A stretch of 64,000 bases of DNA from Cryptomeria japonica (taxonomy: Eukaryota; Streptophyta; Pinopsida; Cupressales; Cupressaceae), in assembly GCF_030272615.1 (NCBI RefSeq), contig NC_081412.1:688010583-688074582 (forward strand), written 5' to 3'. The notes below the pieces were generated by a model, which was given only the letters and a program-made list of their open reading frames with translations, did not search any database and was not told the origin of the DNA. Below are positions 55,618-64,000 of the stretch, piece by piece. A program made the translations under genes and the position numbers. Positions within the stretch are counted from its first letter, which is position 1; every line of letters starts with the position of its first letter.

Positions 55618-56922
55618 CTAATCTGCAATAACCTGACCTTTGATAGCCTTACGGTCCACATACTCAATGTCAAATTCACTTAGAATCATCACCCATTTGG
55701 CCAAGCGGCCTGTCAATGCTGCTTTGCTGAGTAAATACTTGAGTGGATCAATCTTTGCAATGAGTTGTACCTTGTGTGTTAATAGATAGTGCCGCAATTT
55801 AGTGGCTGCCAGGATTACTGCTAGGCAAGCTCGCTCAATAGGTGTGTAATTGAGTTCATAGCCAACCAGTGTGCGAGAGATGTAGTATATAGCACACTCT
55901 TTACCTTCTACATTATGTTGTGCCAGTAGTGCACCTAATGCTCTACTTGTTGCTGAGATATAAAGTAACAACGGTCTACTTGGATCTGGTGGCATCAGCA
56001 ATGGTGGATTCATGAGATAGTCTTTAAGTGCCCGAAAGGCTTGCTGGCATTTGTCATCCCACTGAAAGCGGATGTTCTTGTGTAGCAGGTGTGTGAATGG
56101 GTGACACTTATCAGCCAATTGTGCAATGAATCTGTGGATGGATTGAAGCCGTCCTTGTAGTGTCCTAAGCTGACTGATATTCTTTGGAGGTGGCATGTCC
56201 ATGATTGCCTTAACCTTTGCTGGATCGACCTCAATACCTTTGTTTGAGACAATGTATCCTAGAAGCTTCCCAGAGGTCACTCTGAAGACACATTTCTTTG
56301 GGTTGAGTCGAACATGGTATTGTTCTAGTCTATCAAAGATTTTATCTAAGATGTGAAGATGTCCTTCTCTAGTAAGTGATTTTGCTAGTAAATCATCCAC
56401 ATAATCTTCCATCATAGTATGCATCATGTCATGGAAGATGGTGGTCATTGCTCTTTGATAGGTCGCTCCTGCATTCTTTAGACCAAAAGGCATTACATTC
56501 CAGCAATATGTGCCCCATGGACATGTGAAGGCTGTCTTATGCTGGTCCTCTGGTGCGATCTTTATTTGATTGTATCCTGAAAAGCCATCCATAAGTGAAA
56601 GCATGGCATGTCTTGCTGTCAAATCTACTATGATGTCGATATTTGGTAGGGGGAAGTCATCCTTAGGACATGCCTTATTCAGATCTCTGAAGTCTGTACA
56701 AATGCGGATGCCCCGTTTTGGTTTGCCGACTGGCACAATGTTGGAGATCCATTCTACATAATCAATTGGTCTAATGAAACCAACATCCAGGAGTTTCTTG
56801 AGTTCTATTTTGACTAGCATAGCAATCTGGGGATGCATCTTACGAAGCTTCTGCTTGACAGGTTTGGCTCCTTTTGCTACTATGAGATGATGCATAACTA
56901 AATCAGGATCAAGCCCAGGCAT
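55618..56922 (-). pseudogene. Reverse transcriptase and first RNase H, element A2
   Basis: RT from MPGLDPDLVMHHLIVAKGAK; FRDLNKACPKDDFPLP, LMDGFSGYNQIKIAPEDQ, MPFGLKNAGATYQRAM, catalytic EDYVDDLLAKS, LNPKKCVFRVTSGKLLG. First RNase H: LLLYISATSRALGALLAQ, AIYYISRTLVGYELNYT, KWVMILSEFDIEYVDR. A TAG at 55618 replaces the Gln codon kept in B. Confidence 0.92.
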
Positions 56923-56988
56923 GTCTACATATGACCATGCAAAGTTGATCTGACGTTGCTGGAAGAACTCTATAAATTTAGGCTGTTC

Positions 56989-57927
56989 CTATGGAGTGAG
57001 AAGAGATGCCAGATGTATAATATGAGGATTTTCAGGAGTCCCCGCATTGTATTCTTTGGTTTCCTCGATAAGAATCGTTGATCGTTCCTGTTGTGTACTA
57101 GCAGGGAGAATGTCAAACCCTTCATCCTCAGGTGCCTCAGAGAGGTTTTCACCGTTGGATACACTCTTTCTTTTTACTTTTGTTGGATCAAACAGTGCCA
57201 CAGTGTGGTTTTCACTGGAAGATCCATGTTTTAATGTTATATTTTTGCAGCTGAAGGGTTTGGCATCTGCCCTGAAGTATGCTGCGCTATTAAGTTCAAT
57301 GGCGAATCCAGCTTTGTGATCCCCGCTTGGTAGATTATCCCTTAATTCCAAAAAGTCAATGATAGCCTCATCGTTTTGGAAGAGGTCAAGACATGGGGGA
57401 TTTGATTGGTTCCATTCGATGAGTTCAGGGTGGATAATGGGCATTACTTCATCGATTAGGTTAAGTGCAAGAGATGTATCCGTGAGGGTTAAGACAGTGT
57501 GGTGAAGGTCGTTGATGGTACTCTCCCTGTCAGAATCAGGCGTAGGATGAGACGTAGGGTCTATGGAAGATGTTTCCAGCTCAGGTACCCAAGTGGTCTT
57601 TATCTGTGCTTCTCCGTAAATAGGGATGTCTTTGCGTGGCGGAGGTGGTGATGTGTCTTCCTCATCTGAAGTGTTAAGCTGTACAGAATCAAATTCCCAC
57701 TCATGTGAGTCGGTCTCTGAATCACTTTCCAGCATCCAATTGCTATACCATACTGGGATGTCGCTGGAGTTGAATACTGTAGGCATGATTGGTTTATGTA
57801 CCTTTGTGGTGATCAGTGCTGCAGGAACCGTGATGGGGATTAAAGGATTTGTCACTGGAAGTATCGACAGTGTTGATTTAGTGGTTTCTATTGGAATGGC
57901 TGGTGCCATAGATGCTGCTGCGGGTTC
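56989..57927 (-). pseudogene. Linker between G-patch and RT, element A2
   Basis: ~310 in-frame codons of Pro/Ser/Thr-rich then acidic sequence (MLESDSETDSHEWEFDSVQL) without a recognised domain. It ends in PENPHIIHLASLLTP at a TAG (56989) that likely replaced Gln. Same place and character as 19998-20975 of B. Confidence 0.6.
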
Positions 57928-58159
57928 TCATATAGTTGTGGCTGCGAATGATTTTATTGATGTGATGGCTGCTGCGGATGGGATTACTGGTTTGATTGGT
58001 GGGATGTTTGGCATTGGTGATGGTTGCGGTGGAGTTGTGAGCCTTGATGGGGCAGTGGGGATATGGCTTGATGGTGCTTTGATTATGAAAGGTGTCCTCT
58101 TTGTCATAGGTGGGCAAAATGGTTTGCTGGGTTTTCCTTTGAATCTAAGTTTAGGAAGG

Positions 58160-59640
58160 ATCTCTTTTTCAAAGCCTAGGCCTGTATTACCTTTGGGCTT
58201 GAACTCTGGCAGCAGCAATTCATGTCGTCCTTGTTTGCTGTATCCCAAAGCACTCTGACCATCATATCCCATTCTTTGCATAATGAGGAGGCCTTTGCCA
58301 TACTGTTCTGTAGGAAGTGTAACTTGCGGTATGTCAGTGGTGATGAGATCTTTATAGATCCAGTCCGCTAGGTCCTCATCTTGTGTTTCTTCCTCTTGAC
58401 TCTTTCCAAGGATAAAAGGTGTCAAAGCACATGTGGGCATGACTATGGGTTTTTGGAATAACTGCTGTGGTTTACCATGTGTTCTAGGAGAAGTGGGCAT
58501 TTGTCCTACATAAAAGAGCTGACTCAAGTTGTATTCTCCAGGACCTTCCTCTGCTACTTTCATCTTAAGCTTTTCTTTCTTGGGTATAGGGGTGTTCGAA
58601 CTGGCAAGAGATGCGGGACTTACATATGATGTGGAGGAAATGGCTTCCCTATTATTAGGAACAGTAATTTCTGGTTGATGGCTGATATTATGGCAAAATG
58701 CAAAGGGATTTGCATCGCCCAGGACTGTGATCTCTGTACCATTATGTGGGAACTTGATACATTGATGGTAGGTAGATGGAACAGCTTGCATGGCACGTAT
58801 CCAAGGTCTCCCTAATAATAGATTATATGGCAGAGGAAGGTCCAGAACCTGACAGATGATGTTCTTTACCACAGGGCCCACTCGGATTGGTAGTACCACA
58901 GCTCCTTTGGATGAACGCTCTGCATCATCATAGGCCTTGATGGTGATCTTCTTGCGAGGATCCACTGATTCTATTGCATATCCCAATGCTGTGACCAATT
59001 GTAGCGTACAAATGTTTAGGCTTGCTCCATTATCTATCAAGACTCGCTTGATCCTATGTTGGTTGATAAAGCCTTCAATGTGGAGTGAGGTGTTATGCGG
59101 TTGTTGGAAGGAGGAGTTGTCACTTTCAGAAAAAGTGAGACAAGGTGATGACTTTAGATTTCCAACCATGGCTTGAAACTGGTCCGTATTCAGGTTTGCA
59201 GGGACTGACGCCTCTTGGAGTGCTTGATCCAAGATTGTTTTATGAGATGGTGATAAGCGTAATAGTTCTAAAATGGATATGAGCGCAGGGGTTTTGTCTA
59301 ATTGTTCCACAAGGTTATATTGCTTCGGGACGGAGGTGGTGCCTTGTGGAGCTGCCTTGATGGTGACTTTGCCGCGACGCGTAACAACATTGCAATTTGA
59401 GGTGGGATTTTTGAAGGTTATAGTTGCAATTTGTTCACTGGCATCATACAGGTGATTTACAGTGTAGTTATACGCAGCCTGCGTATAATCAGTGGTATCA
59501 GTGCCTCGCCTAGAAGTGGAAGGACCCCTTTGATCTTGTGATGGAAGTGGATTCTTAAACATCAAATGATCATTATTTGTTGTTTTTGGGTCATGTCCTT
59601 CAATCTCAATTTCTCCTCGGTCAATAAGATCCTGAATGAG
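58160..59640 (-). pseudogene. Aspartic protease and G-patch region, element A2
   Basis: Retropepsin active site VLIDNGASLNICTLQL (catalytic Asp near 59035, Asn in the usual Ser/Thr place), followed by KAYDDAERSSKGAVVLPI and LLLGRPWIRAMQAV. A G-patch lies at about 58165-58299: GKGLLIMQRMGYDGQSALG, then a basic stretch and NTGLGFE. No stop falls inside this part. Confidence 0.85.
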
Positions 59641-59649
59641 ATCTTTCAA

Positions 59650-61098
59650 TCGGTGACAATTACTTGTCTTGTGTCCTCTTCCTTGATGGAACTCACAGTG
59701 TTCAGTATCTCTCCACCATGCCGGTTTGACCCGAGGCTCATAGTTTGATAGCTTAGGTAGAGTGATCAAATTTTGAGAAATGAGTTGTCGCAACACTGTT
59801 TCAATGGGTTCCCCTAAGGGAGTGTATGTGCGTTTTTGTTTTTGCTGACGAGGTCTAGGTTCATCATGAGACGTGATGCAACCTTGATTGGAAGGAACAT
59901 TTGTGTTATTCTGAGGTGGAGGATTTTGTCCTGCAAATCAAACCACGGGTTGTGCATTTTGGATAGTCCGAGCATCCACAACTCCATCGTTGATGATATT
60001 TTTGTTCTTGTTCCAGAAGTTCGGTTTATCACTATTGAAGCGCGGGCGAGGACCATCTTTTGGTTCATTAAAGATTTTGATGAGTCCTTTCTTGATGAGT
60101 GCCCATTCACACTTTAAACCCTTGGTGATCATATCATTAAAAGAGTCTGTGTCTTTGACATCCAGGTGAAATTCCATTTCTTCGTTTAAGTTGGAAATGA
60201 ATATTTCCACTAGTTCTCATTCAGGTAACTGAAGAGAACGTCTGCTAGACATTTGGCACCATCGTTGCAGGAATACTGAGAATAGTTCACCTGGTTTTTG
60301 TTTGGTGTTGCACAGATCAGCCATGGTGATGTCGCGTTCAATATTATAAGAGTAATGAGATAGGAACTTCTGGATAAGTTCCTCAAATGTTCTAATGCCA
60401 CCTGGTAGTCGGGAAAACCATGACGTGGTTGTTCCTCCCAAACTTTGGGGAAAAAGGCGCATTAGGTATGTGTCTTCATATGCCACTTCAAGACAAGCGG
60501 AATGAAATTCTCGGACATGATCACGGGGATCCCCCTTTCCTCTATATTTTTCAAATTTGGGTGTTTCGAATCCTCGTGGAAAGGGTGGCATATAAAGATT
60601 CCTATCAAACGGATAGGGACAAATGTCGTTAAGTGAGAATTGATTGGTCTTAACACCACTATGAAGCTGTTGGGCAAGATTCTCGACTTGTTGCCACAAC
60701 ATCTCTATTTCATTTGGAGGAGGAGGTGGTGGGTTACCTCGAGGAATGTTATATCTGATGTGATCTCTACCTCTTTCCTCCTCATGGCGACTTTGTCTTT
60801 TTGATGCTTGTCTTAATTGGGCAAGATCAAAGTCAGAGGGGAGTTTGGCTCCTTCTTGAGCGAGTTTTAAGAAGTGAGCATCCGCATTACTCCTGAGTAT
60901 TTCGTCAAAAAGTCTGTTAAAGAGAGGGTTATGCTGAGCCCTTTCTATTGTTGCAGGAGTGGGAGTACTTGGGTTTTCGTCATCTGCATTTCCTCCAAGT
61001 GCTTCTTGAAATTCATTGAGATTTTTCTCTTCTTCTTCTTCCCTCTCTATTTCTCGTTGCCTTGACTGTGATCGGGTTTGAGCCATTTTTGTTTGCAA
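59650..61098 (-). pseudogene. gag: gag region, element A2
   Basis: Starts MAQTRSQSRQREIEREEEEE. The Retrotrans_gag capsid includes FEKYRGKGDPRDHVREFHSA, LFPQSLGGTTTSWFSRLPGG and LCNTKQKPGELFSVFLQRW. Near the end lies the zinc-knuckle variant CEFHQGRGHKTSNC (C-x2-H-x4-H-x4-C). TGA stops near 60217 and 59938 interrupt it. Gag begins 438 bases after the ORF1 stop, unlike in B. Confidence 0.88.
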
Positions 61099-61536
61099 GT
61101 TTGTGTTTGAAGTTGATTGAAGATGATGATGAGTTGGTGATGAAATGAAAGATTGATGGTTGGTGATTTGTGTTGTATGGGGATCTTTAGCACTTTAAGG
61201 TAGATGTAACCGAAATTCCTTCTTTGAATTGCTTGTTTGTTTGATAAGTTTGGATGTGATAAGGTGTAGAGAAATCTGAGATGTGTTACAGATTTTGACT
61301 ACCTAGCAATGAGAAGATTCACTCATGAACTAGTTTTAACCTGCGTAGATGTGTCTCTTTGGATGAGCTTATCCTAGATGTAGAAACAATCTAAAAAGTG
61401 ATGTGATGTGTTTGATTTCAAGCAATATCTAAAAGAGAACTTGGGACAAGAACCTCTTAATGTTTTGAGAGTTGGGATGGATTGATGATGAAGTGATGAT
61501 GTATGAGTGAGATGATGGATGAAAATATTTTCAACT

Positions 61537-62061
61537 TCAATAAAAACTTTGTGTTACAAATGGGACAAACTCTATCTCTTCCCTTTCAGGTGTTGTAGGT
61601 ATTTCTCGAGCTGTGTTGTAGGTGATGCAGATGTTGGGGAAAAAGTGGGGATTAATCTTTCCTCCTTGATTTTTGTGATAACTTAGAGCTCTATATTGCA
61701 TAAAAGCTCTGCGGTTCAATGATTTTGAATCAAACTCGTTTGTTTTACTTTGAAGGTATAGACGCATGCGATGTAAAAAGACTCTATGGGAGACAAAGAT
61801 TTGTCGATTGATATAGAAGAATTTCCTCCTTTTGATCAAAGCCTTTGAGCTTAATGGTCTCCTTTTCAAGTTGATATTCTGATGACACTTCTTATTTCGC
61901 AAGATGTGAAGAATGGTCATAAAAGTTGTGACTCTGTGTTGTTTGCACTTTGTTTTTGGTATTTTTGGTTGTGTTGACAGATGTTGGATGAATACTTTGT
62001 TTTTGGGATTGATTTTCTGATTTTTCTTTGACAAGAAAACAAAGCAAGCACCCAAACACAA
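61537..62061 (-). CDS. ORF1 upstream of gag, element A2
   Basis: Open for 174 codons (MCLGACFVFLSKKNQKINPK ...). The C-terminal ~110 residues contain RRKFFYINRQIFVSHRVFLH, RALSYHKNQGGKINPHFFPN and ICITYNTAREIPTTPE, shared with A1 and clearly related to B. Very basic, no domain recognised. It lies between the LTR promoter and gag, as in Ogre elements. It escaped the stop codons seen in gag-pol. The N-terminal part (first ~45 residues) is not conserved with B, so the true start may be further in. Confidence 0.72.
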   Translation of the reverse strand: MCLGACFVFLSKKNQKINPKNKVFIQHLSTQPKIPKTKCKQHRVTTFMTILHILRNKKCHQNINLKRRPLSSKALIKRRKFFYINRQIFVSHRVFLHRMRLYLQSKTNEFDSKSLNRRAFMQYRALSYHKNQGGKINPHFFPNICITYNTAREIPTTPEREEIEFVPFVTQSFY

Positions 62062-63670
62062 AATTGTAGCCTCAAAGGCACAAATGAGTATGGGTCTAGA
62101 TCAACCCAATCCTTGGACTTATTTTTGACCCTTCCTTTAGATGTATTTTAAGGTGTATTTCCAAAGCCTGAAGTCGGCTCAATTTGCACTTGGTCTTTAA
62201 AATGAACACACTTCAAACACTTTTTATCCCTAAGGTCAAATGGCCAGTTGTGATAAATTTAGCCCACATCTTGATATTTCTTCGACTTTGGTACTACATA
62301 CCTTATGAATCCCGCCTTGGCAGGTAAGGATGTGATATACTAAGTCTTGCACGAGCATAACAAATAGATGATCCCTATGATGGGGGAGTCACCACTTTTA
62401 TCAAGCCACAAGTGACTTTTCAAAAAGCTATGTTTCTACTCAAGGAAATATGTATGGTGAGTATCTTGGGAGCAAAACCATCTATGCTCTTGCACTAAAT
62501 TATATCGCAAATATCCTCAATCAATAGAATGGGTGGGCTACTACTTAAAGGTGTTTAGTCATGTTCGATATTTTTGGACATAAGTTCATTCTGCAGTGAC
62601 TCACTTAAGAGCCTTGTAACTGGTGGTGGGGCCCATTTGTCCTTTCGGCCAGTTACACTATAGGAACAGCTATACCCAAGGCTACAGCTTTCGCTCTCAC
62701 CTGATTTCTATAGCGGCTCGAAGGATTTACCGCTCAAGGTCCTTCCCAAGAGTTATGTGTCTCTTGGCAGGCCTCTCTTAAAAAGATAAAATTTTGAGTG
62801 TTACTAACATTTTTCTCTTGCACCTAGGACCACGAAAGCCAAGGGAGAGGATAGTGTGTGTTAGAAGTAGGACCACTCGACCAACTCTTTGCACAAGTGT
62901 GCCAAGCCCGAAAAACACTTGTTCTTTTTAATCTGTCATTGCAATGTGATCTAACTATTTGGAGATGTTGCTCCAACAATCATGGTGTTCTTTTTAACTT
63001 CAAAGGCAATTGTTTGAGTAAACTAGAATTTGAAAATCCTGGTCAACTTAATGAAATTTGCCTTGTTGATTTTAAGCACCAAAATGAAGTTTGTTTCCTA
63101 ACTTGCAAAAAAAATAAAGTTGTTTTTGTATAAGTTTGTGGTTCTTTTTACCTTTGAACAATGAAATTCTTTTTAAGAGCCCCAAACAAATGTGTGATTC
63201 TTTTTTTAAAAGCCCAAATTTGAAATGTGAAGTTAATTTTAAACCAAAATAAAAAGTGAATTCATTTTTAAAACCAACTTAAAAAAACAAGTTAGTAAAA
63301 AATATAAATCTACTTTTTAATCTAATTTAAATCTGCACAAAAGAGAAAAATAGTTAGTAAAATCTGCCTATTTGGTGGGCTTCTACAAGCCTAATTTTTT
63401 TTTGGTTTTTTTTTTTTTTTTTGGTTACAAGGTGATTTGTACAACGTTTTGTTACAATAGCGCTAGTCTGCGTTTGAACAGAGGCACTATTTAACACAAA
63501 CGCACTAAAAGAAAGGGAAAGACAGAGAAGGGAAAAGCACTGAAACAGGGTGAATAGCGCCAAAATAATGTCAAACACACCAAAACAGTGTCAAAAGCGC
63601 AACCTGTGTGACATTTTCAACATTCAAACATGTTATTGGTTAAAAAAAAAAGTTGATCTTTTTGGTGTTT
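62062..63670 (-). other. Leader of element A2
   Basis: Noncoding, collinear with 1818-3539. It lacks a ~120-bp segment present in A1 near 2815-2933; the join at about 63053-63058 carries a short shared word. No gene. The same holds for 61099-61536 between ORF1 and gag. Confidence 0.6.
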
Positions 63671-63691
63671 GGATTCACGTCGGGTTCACCA
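63671..63691 (-). other. Primer binding site of A2
   Basis: Minus strand TGGTGAACCCGACGTGAATC..., two bases after the LTR end; identical to A1. Confidence 0.85.
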
Positions 63692-63693
63692 AA

Positions 63694-64000
63694 TGATGCT
63701 CTGCAAAAAGGATTAGAAAATCTATTTGATGGCAACACACACAAGAGCACAAGAAACAAATGTTAGTGTTAGCAACAAAAGATTATCCTAAACAGGCATA
63801 TCAAGAGAGATATTAAGCATGAAATAGAAAGCATATAAACATAGAATGAAATAGCTAATCAAGATGCTCATAGTTGCTCCTCCCTTGTTCCTCTCCTCTC
63901 CAAGTCCCAAATGAGTGTAGCTCTCAGCTTTTAGCACTAGCCATGGATGCCATATGGAGATTCAAAATAGTTGAATATGATAAGCAAATACTATGCAAGA
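63694..64000 (-). repeat. 5' LTR of element A2 (cut by window edge)
   Basis: Starts TGATGCTCTGC and follows 49610-49920 with few differences. The remaining ~1.4 kb and the flanking TSD lie beyond the window. Confidence 0.9.

Larger units (their letters stand above)
53779..61098 (-). pseudogene. gag-pol: gag-pol polyprotein frame of element A2 (whole)
   Basis: One frame of 2,440 codons from ATG 61096-61098 to the stop at 53779, with no frameshift. Six internal stops: near 60217 (TGA), 59938 (TGA), 57928 (TGA), 56989 (TAG), 55618 (TAG) and 55309 (TGA). Order: gag, zinc knuckle, protease, G-patch, linker, RT, RNase H, second RNase H, integrase. The stops fit CGA-to-TGA or CAG-to-TAG changes; for 55618 element B keeps CAG. 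Catalytic residues in RT, the second RNase H and integrase are all kept, so this copy is less decayed than B. Confidence 0.92.
49610..64000 (-). mobile_element. Element A2: nearly complete Tat/Ogre-like Ty3/gypsy retrotransposon
   Basis: Minus-strand element with 3' LTR 49610-51307 and 5' LTR starting at 63694 and cut by the window edge. It carries PPT, noncoding 3' region, a single gag-pol frame (61098-53779) with about six stops, ORF1, leader and PBS. It interrupts the RT coding sequence of element C; candidate TSD AGGGG (49605-49609). It is a close copy of A1 and a distant relative of B, but it has no antisense PMD gene. Confidence 0.92.

Noticed and set aside
57626-58258. 210-codon plus-strand ORF in A2
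   Set aside because: It is antisense to conserved G-patch and linker coding sequence and has low-complexity Ala/Gly/Ile content.

Overview
The window is plant nuclear DNA consisting almost entirely of nested LTR retrotransposons. I see no bacterial, organellar, rRNA or tRNA genes. The element types (Tat/Ogre-like Ty3/gypsy with two RNase H domains and an ORF before gag, Ty1/copia), a plant mobile domain (PMD) gene and an LRR receptor-like protein point to a vascular plant. A large, transposon-rich genome such as a conifer is my guess, not something proved here.

Layout, left to right. (1) 1-5453: the 5' part of a minus-strand Tat/Ogre-like element (A1: gag start, upstream ORF1, leader, PBS, 5' LTR). 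It sits in an old copia fragment (5454-7199). (2) 7200-10129: low-information sequence with a LINE 3' tail near 7.6-7.85 kb. (3) 10135-28826: a complete minus-strand Tat/Ogre-like element (B, 18.7 kb, TSD ATTAC). It has LTRs, PBS, PPT, ORF1, one continuous gag-pol frame riddled with stop codons and, on the opposite strand, a spliced PMD gene with its own TATA box. (4) 29265-30240 and 37833-38239: two halves of an LRR receptor-like protein gene, split by a young copia element (D, 30241-37832, TSD CTTGC). (5) 38240-49609: the 3' part of a second type of gypsy element (C). It has an LTR, a long accessory ORF, a 15-copy hairpin array with ~165 bp period, and pol. It cuts off the 5' end of the receptor gene. 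(6) 49610-64000: another family-A element (A2), inserted in the RT gene of C and running off the right edge.

Relative order read from nesting: the receptor gene is oldest. C inserted into it, and A2 then inserted into C. D inserted independently into the same receptor gene and looks youngest (LTRs almost identical, main ORF open). B inserted into an 84-bp AT-rich tandem repeat next to the receptor gene.

The most interesting system is element B. Convergent sense (gag-pol) and antisense (PMD) transcription units both carry the same TAGCGCAT-type short repeat, spaced at about 20 bp, in their 5' noncoding part and in the same orientation relative to each transcript. A long inverted repeat lies between the PPT and the antisense promoter and has a compensated base-pair change in element A2. 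The gag-pol frames of B and A2 keep their frame over more than 7 kb but carry many stops of the methyl-cytosine deamination type. Coordinates of LTR ends were fixed by TG...CA ends, PBS/PPT positions, pairwise comparison and, for B and D, target-site duplications.
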